From positions 1-36,864 of IMG/VR virus record IMGVR_UViG_3300007516_000057: a DNA stretch of 36,864 nucleotides. The stretch is one strand, 5' to 3'. This DNA is from a virus. This document shows positions 28,986 through 36,864 of the stretch, piece after piece. The position numbers were made by a program, and so were the translations under genes. The notes below the pieces were generated by a model. The model searched no databases. It worked only from the letters and a program-made list of their open reading frames with translations, and was not told the origin of the DNA. The stretch's first letter is position 1. The number at the start of each line of letters is the position of its first letter.

Positions 28986-31900
28986 TTAGTTTTTCTCCGT
29001 TTTGTAGAACAAGACCGCGATCTCCAACCTTAACGTTCCAAATACCAAGAGTCATTGGCTTGAGAAGCCAGGTCTTATACTCGGCCCATTTGTTTTCATT
29101 GTTCCAGTGAGAAGAACCGAACACAGCGAACTCCGCCTCGGCTCCGTTCCACTCTATCTTAACTCTGCCCATAGTGCTTCCGTTTTTTGTTTTTATCTCT
29201 TTCACCTCTACGACAACACCGGGAATCTGAACAGTAGAGCCAAGAAGAGAATCAAGTTCATCGTATCCGACGAGAGACTCAAGTCTGTCTTTGTTGTCTG
29301 TAATGATAGCAGAGTTTGGGTCTACAATTGCAAAGCCAAACAATTCTTTTTGTCTCTCCGCTTCTTCGCGGACATCATAACTTCGCGGATCTGTTCGATC
29401 AAAAGCGCCAGCAGCAATCAGCGTGTCAATCTGGCTTGATCGTAGAGTTTGACGAGGAGATTTTCCTTTCTTGTTTCCCTCCCACTCCTTTTGAAGACCG
29501 GCGTGTACGGATCTAAAGTCTTCAATGTTCTTGTACGGACGATTGTCGACAACAAAACGCGCAGCATCATCGCCAATCCATTTGATATTGCGAAGACCGA
29601 ACCAAATCTCTCCATCCTTCTGGGCAATCTCGGCTTCTGACATATTAATGTCCGGGGCGTTGATCTTGATCCCCATGAAACTCGCCTCACGAATGTAAGA
29701 ACCAACATCGGCTGGACTGGTGTGGATCGAGGACATAACAAACTCAACCGGATACTTCCACTTTGCATACATGGTGCGAGCTAGGATAATTGCATAAGAA
29801 ACAGCGTGGGCCTTGTTGAAGGAGTACTTGGAGAATTCGATAATAAGATCCCAGATCCTCTTGGCTCGTCGCTCTGCCATAAAGACAGACGCACGCTCAA
29901 GATAACGAGGGTACTCGTTCTCCATTTCGACAACCAGTTTCTTCCCCAGCATCTTTCGGATTCCGTCTGCCTCTTTCATGTCATAACCGATAGCACGGAA
30001 GTAAGCGATCACCTGCTCCTGATAAACGAAGTCTCCATAGGTGTCGGAAAGGATAGGCTCAAGGATCGGGTCTTCGTATTCGACTGGTTCAAGTCCACTA
30101 CGGCGAGCAATGAAACGATCCACCACACCAGAACGCAAAGGACCGGGACGATTGAGCGCAACAATTGCAGCAAGGTCTTGAATCGAGCGAGGCTTTAACT
30201 TTTTACCAATGCGTTTTGCATCATTGCCGCTCTCAATTTGGAACAGCCCCAGAGTCAGTCCACCGTCAATCATTTCCCAGAACTCTTCTGGAAGAGTCTC
30301 CCAGTCGATAGTCTTGTACGACCAGTCGTCCCCAGTCAATTGGACGACAGAACGAAGCGTGCTTAGATTGCGAAGACCCAAGCGATCAAATTTTGGGAAC
30401 CCACACTTTTCAACTTCGCGCATATCAACCTGCGTAGCAAGAACCTTCTTGCCCTTCGAGCCGTCATCTGTCTTCGTTCTCATCATAGTCGGCAGAACGC
30501 CACGAATATCGACGTCCGATATGATGATTGCCGAAGCGTGGACTCCGTAGGTTACAAGTCGTCCACCAAGAGCTTTGACATGATCAAACATTTCAGGATA
30601 TTTTTCCATGTACGGTCTTAGTTTAGTTGCCGCTGCCTCGTCTTCCAGTACCGCGATCTTGATGTTGTCGCCCGGATCCCACCCAATCTGGTCAGCAGAA
30701 ATTATGTTGATGTCGGGAATCATGTCGATGATCTTTTTGATAGCCTCAGCGTCACCAAAAGGAACACCAAGGGCTTTCGACACGCGATCAATTGTCATCT
30801 TCGGCTTCATGCGAATGTGATTGCCAATGGGGATAACCTGATTCGCTCCGTAGCGACTTCTCAAATAGTCATCGATCTCTGTGCGCCGCTCAGGCTCAAA
30901 GTCGATATCAATGTCCGGGAGACCCTCATCGCGACCAGCGTTATAGAATCGTTCAAAGAACAAATTGTATTTCAATGGATCAACGTCGGTGATCCCAAGG
31001 GCGAAAGCAATCAGAGACCCGCCAACAGACCCACGACCAGGACCACGCTCGATACCGGCATCGTCGGCCCAAGAGCAGAAGTCTGCCGTGATTAGAAAGT
31101 AATCAGCTAGCCCTGCATCAATGATCGTCTCTAGTTCGTAAATCGCTCGGTCTTCAGCTTCCTCTGTGACAACATCAAAGCGATCCTTAAGCCCCTCTTC
31201 AACGAGACGGACTAGAAGATGATCGTTTGTCTTGTCCTCGGTTGCCTCTCTGGGGACGTAGACAGGAAGGTGCATACGAGGCTCTGGCAATGACGCATCT
31301 CGGCATCGCTCAAGAATGTTTAGAGAATTTGAAACCGCCTCGTCCACAACAGAGTCGGAGAGATACGATAGTCGATTTCTAACATCGTCTTCGTCCATGA
31401 TGTAAAGGCACGGGGGGTGAGACATTCTCTTCTCATCAGTGATCTTGGCCCCAGTCTGCATGCAAAGCATAACCTCGTGGTGTCTATAATCGTCAGCGCA
31501 GGCGTAGTGGGAATCGCTCGCATACACAAGAGGAACACCGTGCTCTTTCGAAATACTGACCAGTTCCTTATTGATCTCTACTTGATAAGGATCGTCATAA
31601 GTATGAAGTTCAATAAAGAAGTCATCACCAAAAATGTCAATATACCTGTAAAGGTCGGACCTGTCGTCGTTCGCAATGCCCTTCGCTACAAGTCCCGAAA
31701 GACACGCCGACGTCGCCATCACGCCTTCCTTGTACTGTTCTAGAATCTCCCAGTCAACACGGGGAACAAAGTAGAACCCAGTACGGTTCGCCTCATCAGA
31801 GATCCTCATAAGGTTCTCCACACCCTTGTTGTTCTTTGCTAGAAGAACGAGGTGGCTCTGGTCGCGGCTCCGCTTCTTAGACTCGGGTCGAGAACTGCGA

Positions 31901-32127
31901 TGAACTGCGGCCTGGTAGGCTTCTATCCCGAAGCCCGCCTGCAGCCCGCGCCCGCTCATCTCTTTGTGAAATGGACGCCAGCCTGCGACAACGCCATGAT
32001 CGGTTAGAAATGCTCCAGGAGCACCGATCTGCTCAATGCGGTTGGCGATCTCAACGACGGTAGAGAACCCATCAAGGGCGCTGTACTCGCTGTGGTTGTG
32101 GACCGGTATGGCCAAGTTTCCTCCCAT
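28978..32127 (-). CDS. dnaE: DNA polymerase III alpha subunit (DnaE type, 1049 aa)
   Basis: A PHP domain (1-270) carries all nine expected metal ligands: H10, H12, D19, H44, E69, H92, C142, D205, H207. The palm follows with GPGRGSVGGSL (362-372) and PDIDIDF (404-410, catalytic Asp pair), then KCGFPKFDRLGLRNL (third Asp). YQEQVIAYFRAIGYDMKEADGIRKMLGKK and FNKAHAVSYAIILARTMYAKWKYPVEF mark the fingers/helix-hairpin region. A C-terminal OB-like segment (TVQIPGVVVEVKEIKTKNG) ends it. It is about 110 residues shorter than E. coli DnaE. ATG 32127 lacks a ribosome-binding site; TTG four codons in has GGGAGG four bases upstream and may be the real start. Confidence 0.95.
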   Translation of the reverse strand: MGGNLAIPVHNHSEYSALDGFSTVVEIANRIEQIGAPGAFLTDHGVVAGWRPFHKEMSGRGLQAGFGIEAYQAAVHRSSRPESKKRSRDQSHLVLLAKNNKGVENLMRISDEANRTGFYFVPRVDWEILEQYKEGVMATSACLSGLVAKGIANDDRSDLYRYIDIFGDDFFIELHTYDDPYQVEINKELVSISKEHGVPLVYASDSHYACADDYRHHEVMLCMQTGAKITDEKRMSHPPCLYIMDEDDVRNRLSYLSDSVVDEAVSNSLNILERCRDASLPEPRMHLPVYVPREATEDKTNDHLLVRLVEEGLKDRFDVVTEEAEDRAIYELETIIDAGLADYFLITADFCSWADDAGIERGPGRGSVGGSLIAFALGITDVDPLKYNLFFERFYNAGRDEGLPDIDIDFEPERRTEIDDYLRSRYGANQVIPIGNHIRMKPKMTIDRVSKALGVPFGDAEAIKKIIDMIPDINIISADQIGWDPGDNIKIAVLEDEAAATKLRPYMEKYPEMFDHVKALGGRLVTYGVHASAIIISDVDIRGVLPTMMRTKTDDGSKGKKVLATQVDMREVEKCGFPKFDRLGLRNLSTLRSVVQLTGDDWSYKTIDWETLPEEFWEMIDGGLTLGLFQIESGNDAKRIGKKLKPRSIQDLAAIVALNRPGPLRSGVVDRFIARRSGLEPVEYEDPILEPILSDTYGDFVYQEQVIAYFRAIGYDMKEADGIRKMLGKKLVVEMENEYPRYLERASVFMAERRAKRIWDLIIEFSKYSFNKAHAVSYAIILARTMYAKWKYPVEFVMSSIHTSPADVGSYIREASFMGIKINAPDINMSEAEIAQKDGEIWFGLRNIKWIGDDAARFVVDNRPYKNIEDFRSVHAGLQKEWEGNKKGKSPRQTLRSSQIDTLIAAGAFDRTDPRSYDVREEAERQKELFGFAIVDPNSAIITDNKDRLESLVGYDELDSLLGSTVQIPGVVVEVKEIKTKNGSTMGRVKIEWNGAEAEFAVFGSSHWNNENKWAEYKTWLLKPMTLGIWNVKVGDRGLVLQNGEKLSG

Positions 32128-32132
32128 CTAGT

Positions 32133-32179
32133 AAGTTGGGACGGAGGGAGGAAATCCCGTTCTGCCCTCCGTCCCACTT
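32133..32179. promoter_or_regulatory. Strong hairpin between ssb-like gene and dnaE
   Basis: GGGACGGAGGG (32138-32148) and CCCTCCGTCCC (32165-32175) pair perfectly over 11 bp. AAGT/ACTT extends the stem by four across a one-base bulge, with a 16-base loop. No T-run follows on either strand. It sits just upstream of dnaE, so attenuation, RNA processing or translational control of polymerase expression are the options. Confidence 0.65.
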
Positions 32180-32196
32180 CCCCGTTAGGGAAATCG

Positions 32197-33009
32197 TTAC
32201 TCGTTGACCTCTTCGATTCTAGCACGAAGGGCGGAGAACTTGGCGTTCTTCGGGGCCTCTTCGTCATCCCATGGAGCATCTTGCTCCAGCGGAGTCTGCC
32301 TCGCCGCCGCTGTCTTGTCCGGCATGTATTGGGAGAGCCTCCAACCGTCAGGAAGCGGGTCGATCAGCTTGCGCATGCGTTGCTCATCAGCAAGACCGAC
32401 CAGATACTCGTCAATATCAGGGATAGAGTCCGAGAAGGCGCTGCTCGGAAGCGGCGGGAGATCCGTCTTGATGAAGTCGTATCTGGTGCTGATCTTCTCA
32501 CCACGACGTGTGACAGAGAACACGCAGTCCTGAATCGCGGTTCCGGTATCGCTCTCAAACGTGGCAAGCCACGAAAAGAAATTGCCGGAATGCTGGACAA
32601 TTATTCCAACCTCTGGGGACGACTCGCCCCTCTTGTTGGTCTTTGTGGCGACTTCCCAGCCAGAGATCTTGTTGTCGCTATTGCGAAGCGGGTTAAGACA
32701 AACGGCGGCAGCGACACAGCGATCCTTTGGCGGCATATCGAAGCGCGTCCAGATCGGGTCGTAACCGTCTGCGCCGTCAAGACCTGCGTCACGACGAGAG
32801 ACAAAGTCGTTGTAAATCTTCGATCCATCATCACGAGTTCCCGTGATGATAAACTGGTGCATCTTCACACGAGGAATCTCCTCAAGCGGCGTGATGAACT
32901 GGATGAACTTCTTTTCTTCCTGTCCCCATTGAATAAACTGCGGGCGGGAACTATCGAAGGTGGTTGTTGTTTCGAGGATGGCGGTACCACCCTTGCGGAA
33001 ATTAGGCAT
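32197..33009 (-). CDS. Putative single-stranded DNA-binding protein (270 aa)
   Basis: A 270-residue protein with an N-terminal beta-rich region (KKFIQFITPLEEIPRVKMHQFIITG, about 33-57), an aromatic YDPIWTRFDMPPKDRCVAAAV segment (about 83-103), and an acidic tail containing DAPWDDEEAP. The acidic tip and position, between primase and polymerase, fit a phage gp32-like ssDNA-binding protein. It lacks a sequence match I could call certain. The start is ATG 33009; the ribosome-binding site is weak, but it overlaps the 53-residue ORF by eight bases. Confidence 0.5.
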   Translation of the reverse strand: MPNFRKGGTAILETTTTFDSSRPQFIQWGQEEKKFIQFITPLEEIPRVKMHQFIITGTRDDGSKIYNDFVSRRDAGLDGADGYDPIWTRFDMPPKDRCVAAAVCLNPLRNSDNKISGWEVATKTNKRGESSPEVGIIVQHSGNFFSWLATFESDTGTAIQDCVFSVTRRGEKISTRYDFIKTDLPPLPSSAFSDSIPDIDEYLVGLADEQRMRKLIDPLPDGWRLSQYMPDKTAAARQTPLEQDAPWDDEEAPKNAKFSALRARIEEVNE

Positions 33010-33163
33010 TATCGTTCTCTTTCTGTAGATCTTCGTTTAGGTTGTTTTTCTCTTCGTCTGTCATCTCAGACACTGAAGACTTTGCCGTCTTCTCAAGATG
33101 ACCACTGACTTTTTCTGTCACGTTTTCTATTTCTTCTGCTTTTTGATACTTTTTAAAACCCAT
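33002..33163 (-). CDS. Small charged ORF (53 aa) between primase and ssb-like genes
   Basis: A 53-codon ORF from ATG 33163, lying within the last codons of the primase gene, to TAA 33002. AGAGGA six bases upstream is a good ribosome-binding site. The product is Lys/Glu-rich and helical. It exactly fills the space between the two flanking genes, so it is likely translated. Function unknown. Confidence 0.55.
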   Translation of the reverse strand: MGFKKYQKAEEIENVTEKVSGHLEKTAKSSVSEMTDEEKNNLNEDLQKENDNA

Positions 33164-34181
33164 TCTGTTTTCCTCTCATGAACCACGGCTTTGAGTCTTT
33201 GATAAGACTTTCGACCATCTCTGGCGGAACATCGTTCAAGTCTTGTTTCTCCGAACCAAAGGAATCTATAACGTGCACTGGAATCGTTTTATGCAAACGC
33301 TTGACAAGTGTATCACAGGCAGACCGCCCAGGATCGTCATTGTCGAAAGACAGTGTAACACCCCAGCGGAACGATTGCAACAACTTGATCTGGTCGTCTG
33401 TCACCTGCGCTCCGAAGGTTGCAACAGCGGGGTGGTTGCACTGATACAGGTATACGGCGGTGAGGGCGCTTTCAACGACAACCACCGACTCTCTTGACGA
33501 CACGGCGCGGTCGTATCCGAAAAGCGTTTCAGCCTTTGGAAAGCCTTTCGTGTTCGTGTACTTTGGGATGCTCTTTGGGCGCTGGTCGTCCGTCCATCTT
33601 TCTTGATATCCAACAAGTTTCTCATCGAAGAAGTGCGGGATGATCGCCGCAGGACCAGAGTAGCCAGCGCGTTCGTGCTTGGGGTCAAAACCAAGCATGA
33701 AGTCTTTTTGTGTTTCTCGATTAATTCCGCGAGAAGAGAAATAGGACGTGTCGCTCTCCAACCAATCATCAAGCACCGACCGGCTATAGACTGGCAGCGG
33801 TTTTGATATGGACATTCCCATTTTTTCTCTAGCCATAATGCTTTCTATCTTACGGCCAAAAGCGAATGGATCGTCACGACCAAGCGTTTGATCATCATAC
33901 GTCTTACAGAATCTGTAAGCGTCCTCGTAATCGACATCAAGAACTCTTGCGACCAGATCTATAACGCTTCCGCCGACCCCGCAGGCAAAACAGTTGTATA
34001 GCAGTTTCGCCCTATTAAGAGAAAAGCTGGGATTCGCGTCGACACCACTATGGGAGGGGAGAGGACACCGACAGATGTCTTCATCTCCCAACTTATTGAT
34101 CACGTCTATTCCTAGAGCGTCCTCAAGAAGATCAACATCAATCGACCCCCTCAAAGAGTCTACTTTTTCCTTGATGCTCAT
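33153..34181 (-). CDS. dnaG: DnaG-type DNA primase (342 aa)
   Basis: The N-terminal CHC2-type zinc domain is visible (ICRCPLPSH at about 38-46, and YNCFACGVGG at about 64-73). A TOPRIM domain follows: VVVVESALTAVYL, ATFGAQVT, and LSFDNDDPGRSA with the D-x-D metal site. It makes RNA primers for lagging-strand synthesis. At 342 residues it lacks the C-terminal helicase-binding domain of bacterial DnaG. The start ATG 34181 has GGGAG four bases upstream and overlaps the helicase stop as ATGA, consistent with a primase-helicase pair. Confidence 0.9.
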   Translation of the reverse strand: MSIKEKVDSLRGSIDVDLLEDALGIDVINKLGDEDICRCPLPSHSGVDANPSFSLNRAKLLYNCFACGVGGSVIDLVARVLDVDYEDAYRFCKTYDDQTLGRDDPFAFGRKIESIMAREKMGMSISKPLPVYSRSVLDDWLESDTSYFSSRGINRETQKDFMLGFDPKHERAGYSGPAAIIPHFFDEKLVGYQERWTDDQRPKSIPKYTNTKGFPKAETLFGYDRAVSSRESVVVVESALTAVYLYQCNHPAVATFGAQVTDDQIKLLQSFRWGVTLSFDNDDPGRSACDTLVKRLHKTIPVHVIDSFGSEKQDLNDVPPEMVESLIKDSKPWFMRGKQNGF

Positions 34182-35416
34182 ACCGCTCCCGTCACACGGA
34201 AGTTTGAGTTCTGCGACAGTTCAACGATGAGTTCCCATTTTGCGGCACGATAAGACCTTGCCTCGATCACGCCAAGTTGTAGAACCCTGGACTTCCTCAT
34301 ATCTTCGGTCTGATGAAGACCAAGGATCACGTCAGCGGTCTGACCGATTGAATCAGATAGACCGATCTTCGATAGGTCGGCCATCTCTGCCAGATTTGCC
34401 GCCTCTCTGTTGAACTGCGCAGCTAAATAAATCGGGAAGTCAGAGCAGGCATCTTTTAGATCCTCATTGATGTACTCAATCTCTCGGAACCTTAGTTCTG
34501 CTTTAACCTTGACTATAGACTCAACAAACTTCAACTGATCGATGTAAACAATATCAGCACCGTGCTCTTTGGCTATCTGCTTCAAAGAGTGAACGCTTCT
34601 TTGTCCCCTTGGGGGTTTGATGATACTTACTTCAGAGTTTGTGTTTGCCTTGTCAAGACGGTCCATCATTTTGTCCATGTCCATCGGAATTAGTTCTTTG
34701 TTCTTAAAAGCGCTCCAAGAAATGCCAGACGCCATGCAAGCATACCTTTGAAACATTTCTGGAATGTCCATCTCAAGAGTAAAGAATACAGCCTTGGCTC
34801 CAGCTTTCTGTGCTTCCACCATGCTCTTCATCAGCATCCAAGACTTGTAACGTTTTGGACGACCAATAACGTAGACCAGTTCTCCCTTTTTTAAACCCTT
34901 AAGGACATCATCTACTTCACGGAACCCGTAGGTGACAGAGTCTGACTCTTCTGTTTCCCAATAATGCTCAAGAGCTGGTCTGTAGTCGGCGGAAGACATT
35001 TCTGTCTTTCGTTCTCTTATGCTTTCTCTGATCCGATAGAGTTCGTTACTGATATCGTCAATAACATCTTCCGGAGAGTCTTTATAGATCCTTCTGGCAA
35101 TGCTCTCTATCGCAACTTCTGTTTCTGCCCGAGCGTACCTTTCTCGGAATTGGTCGATGAGCCACCCGACCTCCGAGGATGGTGGAAGGAAAGAAAGGTC
35201 AACAAAGCGAGACTCAAGGACTTCCTTCGATGCGGGATTTCCGTATTTCCGTATATGGGAGAATTGAAATTCAAGTATCGATCTTCCGGTTGCTTCTTCA
35301 TCACTTAGATGGCTCGGGTTGAATCTCTGCTCGTAAAACTTTTGAGCGCTCTCAAAGACGGCAAGGTGATCAATTAGTTCGTTCTCCAGAGAGAGAACCT
35401 TGAGGGCCTGTTCCAT
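34178..35416 (-). CDS. dnaB: DnaB-type replicative helicase (412 aa)
   Basis: The RecA-like helicase core occupies about residues 160-412. Walker A is a divergent GRPKRYKS (185-192) that keeps Lys-Ser; AVFFTLEMDIPEMFQRY is motif H1a; DIVYIDQL is Walker B/H2; IYLAAQFNRE is H3; and VIEARSYRAAKWEL carries the arginine-finger strand H4. The hexameric enzyme unwinds DNA at the fork. I place the start at ATG 35416, five bases after GGAGA. The frame extends to 35530, but that part lies in the kinase gene. It overlaps that gene by 47 bases. Confidence 0.9.
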   Translation of the reverse strand: MEQALKVLSLENELIDHLAVFESAQKFYEQRFNPSHLSDEEATGRSILEFQFSHIRKYGNPASKEVLESRFVDLSFLPPSSEVGWLIDQFRERYARAETEVAIESIARRIYKDSPEDVIDDISNELYRIRESIRERKTEMSSADYRPALEHYWETEESDSVTYGFREVDDVLKGLKKGELVYVIGRPKRYKSWMLMKSMVEAQKAGAKAVFFTLEMDIPEMFQRYACMASGISWSAFKNKELIPMDMDKMMDRLDKANTNSEVSIIKPPRGQRSVHSLKQIAKEHGADIVYIDQLKFVESIVKVKAELRFREIEYINEDLKDACSDFPIYLAAQFNREAANLAEMADLSKIGLSDSIGQTADVILGLHQTEDMRKSRVLQLGVIEARSYRAAKWELIVELSQNSNFRVTGAV

Positions 35417-36023
35417 TTTTCTCCGACTTGATCGCGTTGACAACAGCCTGAACGTTCTTGTGATGCTTATCGTTGAGCATCGTAGCAGGGTTCCCGTAGC
35501 GCCGCAAAGCGTCTTGCAAGGTCTTGTCAAGAGCCTGCATTTCCGGAGAAACCTTGAGTTCTGTTTCGTAGGGGATCACGACAAGCAGGTCGGGATCTGT
35601 GACTGGCAAATAGAACACATGAGTGAAGGAGAACAGATCAATAGCCATATAGGCGAACAGTTGTGCTGCCGTCATCTCTCTCATCAGAAGACCGGTCTTC
35701 TTTTCTTGATCACCGGCAGAACTCGCAAGGACTTCTGCGTGAAAGCCTGCATAACAAAGAGTGTCAAAAGTAGTTCCGCAAAGAATGTAGTTCTTTTCTT
35801 CAAGAACAAGTTTTCTAACTTCCTGTTCTCTCTTTGTTGCTATATGGAGGTTTGGAAGATATGTTGCTTCTATGCCGATTTGCATATCCATCTCCTCTCC
35901 AATCTTCTCTGCGTATTTGTCGCAAACGATAAACTTGTATTCTGGAAGAGCTCTTTTGACAGCGTTTGCCAATTTTGTCTTTCCAGCGCCTGGCACACCC
36001 ATTAGTCCGATACGAGCGTTCAT
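35370..36023 (-). CDS. P-loop kinase/NTPase (217 aa)
   Basis: Residues 9-16, GVPGAGKT, form Walker A right after the first strand (MNARIGLM). FIVCDKYAEKIGEEM follows as in nucleotide/NadR-like kinases, and FTHVFYLPV forms a later core strand. The substrate cannot be told. A deoxynucleotide or nicotinamide-type kinase, or a regulatory AAA-like NTPase, are possibilities. It precedes the helicase gene, which argues for a DNA-metabolism role. ATG 36023 overlaps the preceding stop. Confidence 0.7.
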   Translation of the reverse strand: MNARIGLMGVPGAGKTKLANAVKRALPEYKFIVCDKYAEKIGEEMDMQIGIEATYLPNLHIATKREQEVRKLVLEEKNYILCGTTFDTLCYAGFHAEVLASSAGDQEKKTGLLMREMTAAQLFAYMAIDLFSFTHVFYLPVTDPDLLVVIPYETELKVSPEMQALDKTLQDALRRYGNPATMLNDKHHKNVQAVVNAIKSEKNGTGPQGSLSGERTN

Positions 36024-36607
36024 TCTTCAGAAACCTTCTTTGGAGACGAGAGCCTTAATTGGATCTTACCAAGCTTTGTGCTTTCTTGCAAGGTTGACAA
36101 GAGTTCTGGATGCTGCTCAATAAGATCTTGGGCTTTCTTCTCGTTTAGTTCGTAAACCGTTTTTGCTTCAACAATCCGATCAAACAGATCTGGAGCGTTT
36201 TCTCTTAGATAGTCGAAATCAAATTTTGTTCCAACAACAGCTGTAGTTCTGCTTATTTGATAACCGTCTTCTGTTACCCAGACAAACTTCATCTTCGCTG
36301 GGTCTTCTTCGATAACCGTCTGATTAAAGTCAAACTGTATGATCTTCCATTCGGGGTAGTTGTCCTGAATGTGAGACTCCGCCTCCCCGCGTGAGGCAAA
36401 TTTTATACCGACCACTTGAGTCTCTAGTGTTCCCGACACACGAATGTGTTCATTCGCAAGTTCGAAAAATTGAGAACGAAGAGATTCTTTTTTCGTTTCG
36501 TACTCTTTAGTTTTTCTACCAACCTCCTCTAAACTTTTTGTTGTGATGTCTAAAAGTTTAGATATCTCTTGTGTACGATCCACATTTTGGACAGATTCCT
36601 TTGTCAC
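36020..36607 (-). CDS. Hypothetical coiled-coil-start protein (195 aa)
   Basis: GTG 36607, with AAAGGA nine bases upstream, is preferred to the start at 36667, which would overlap the SWIM gene by 110 bases. Residues about 10-45 form a charged coiled coil (EISKLLDITTKSLEEVGRKTKEYETKKESL). A globular segment with VWVTEDGYQISRTTAV follows, then helices. No family recognised. It sits at the head of the replication block. Confidence 0.5.
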   Translation of the reverse strand: MTKESVQNVDRTQEISKLLDITTKSLEEVGRKTKEYETKKESLRSQFFELANEHIRVSGTLETQVVGIKFASRGEAESHIQDNYPEWKIIQFDFNQTVIEEDPAKMKFVWVTEDGYQISRTTAVVGTKFDFDYLRENAPDLFDRIVEAKTVYELNEKKAQDLIEQHPELLSTLQESTKLGKIQLRLSSPKKVSEE

Positions 36608-36860
36608 TGTTTCGTTCCTTTCCCTCGCGCACGTCTTGTTCTTCACTCCACTCACAGAAATAATCATTATAAACTTTTTCTATGTGTGAACATTTATGTC
36701 TGTATCTAAATCCATTACATGTACATTTAGAATTATTCATCATCCAAGGATATATTGTAACATCATAAAATGTATCTTTATTTTTATTTGATTCTATAGA
36801 TACACTCATACTTCTTTCAAAATCTGAAATCATATCTAAAAATTTAGAACATATTTCCAT
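36558..36860 (-). CDS. Small SWIM-type zinc-finger protein (about 100 aa, may be 5'-truncated)
   Basis: Residues about 46-60, CTCNGFRYRHKCSHI, fit the SWIM pattern CxC...CxH, and a second CPKCG knuckle lies near the C-terminus. It therefore probably binds two zinc ions and nucleic acid or protein. The ATG at 36860 is four bases from the window edge, so the true start may lie outside. The stretch is clearly more AT-rich than the neighbouring genes. Confidence 0.6.
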   Translation of the reverse strand: MEICSKFLDMISDFERSMSVSIESNKNKDTFYDVTIYPWMMNNSKCTCNGFRYRHKCSHIEKVYNDYFCEWSEEQDVREGKERNSDKGICPKCGSYTRDI

Positions 36861-36864
36861 AAGA

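Noticed and set aside
32092-33108. 338-codon plus-strand ORF
   Set aside because: It is antisense to the ssDNA-binding-like gene and the start of dnaE. Its length is a by-product of their codon use.
1-36864. tRNA genes
   Set aside because: I found no stretch with a T-loop consensus together with a plausible cloverleaf on either strand by eye; a tRNAscan run would settle it.

Overview
The window is a segment of a tailed double-stranded DNA phage (Caudoviricetes) or a prophage-like contig. Essentially every gene lies on the minus strand, so transcription runs from high to low coordinates. The recognisable hallmarks are a replicative DNA polymerase III alpha subunit (DnaE type), a DnaB-type helicase, a DnaG-type primase, RecA, RuvC, a large terminase and a portal. 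Several small proteins have patterns I associate with actinobacteriophages, such as the 'ERICPHG.GHPDPD' block and a Gly-Trp/'DIDL' helical protein. There are also TANNNT boxes six bases upstream of ATG codons that lack a Shine-Dalgarno sequence. An actinobacterial host is therefore a reasonable inference, not a demonstrated fact. I see no tRNA, rRNA, integrase or CRISPR array.

Layout, read in the direction of transcription. (1) 36860-26060 is the replication and recombination module: a small SWIM zinc-finger protein, an unknown protein, a P-loop kinase-like protein, DnaB, primase, a 53-residue ORF, a putative ssDNA-binding protein, a strong hairpin, DnaE with an intact PHP metal site, RecA, a PD-(D/E)xK resolvase-like protein, a Cas4/RecB-like nuclease, RuvC and a sigma region 4-like regulator. 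Genes overlap by a few bases, often as ATGA, and several use TTG or GTG starts. (2) 26067-16046 is packaging and head: an acidic protein, a zinc/HTH protein in the small-terminase position, a large terminase split by an in-frame TGA, two large unknown acidic proteins, the portal and a metallophosphoesterase. (3) 16049-13749 is a string of small genes, including a DUF3310 protein and a small zinc-binding protein. (4) 13725-4160 holds large, very charged, probably virion-associated proteins: a 371-residue protein with a canonical C2H2 zinc finger, an 805-residue SWIM/coiled-coil protein and a 1268-residue repeat-bearing protein. Small genes and an HNH-domain fusion lie between them. No major capsid, protease or tail gene is recognisable.

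(5) 4160-1 is a different kind of region. It has short accessory genes separated by intergenic gaps, and every gap longer than about 60 bases contains inverted repeats. Four genes share the start-proximal sequence AAGGAGACA, and two share a near-identical promoter placed for leaderless transcription. The one long gene-poor stretch (738-1469) contains a chain of hairpins and a decayed, frameshifted HNH endonuclease gene.

Functionally, module 1 would give the phage a largely self-sufficient replisome and recombination/branch-resolution set, leading directly into packaging (module 2). The left arm looks like a separately regulated early or accessory region. The two features I consider most worth follow-up are the in-frame stop in the terminase and the covarying inverted-repeat pairs of the left arm.
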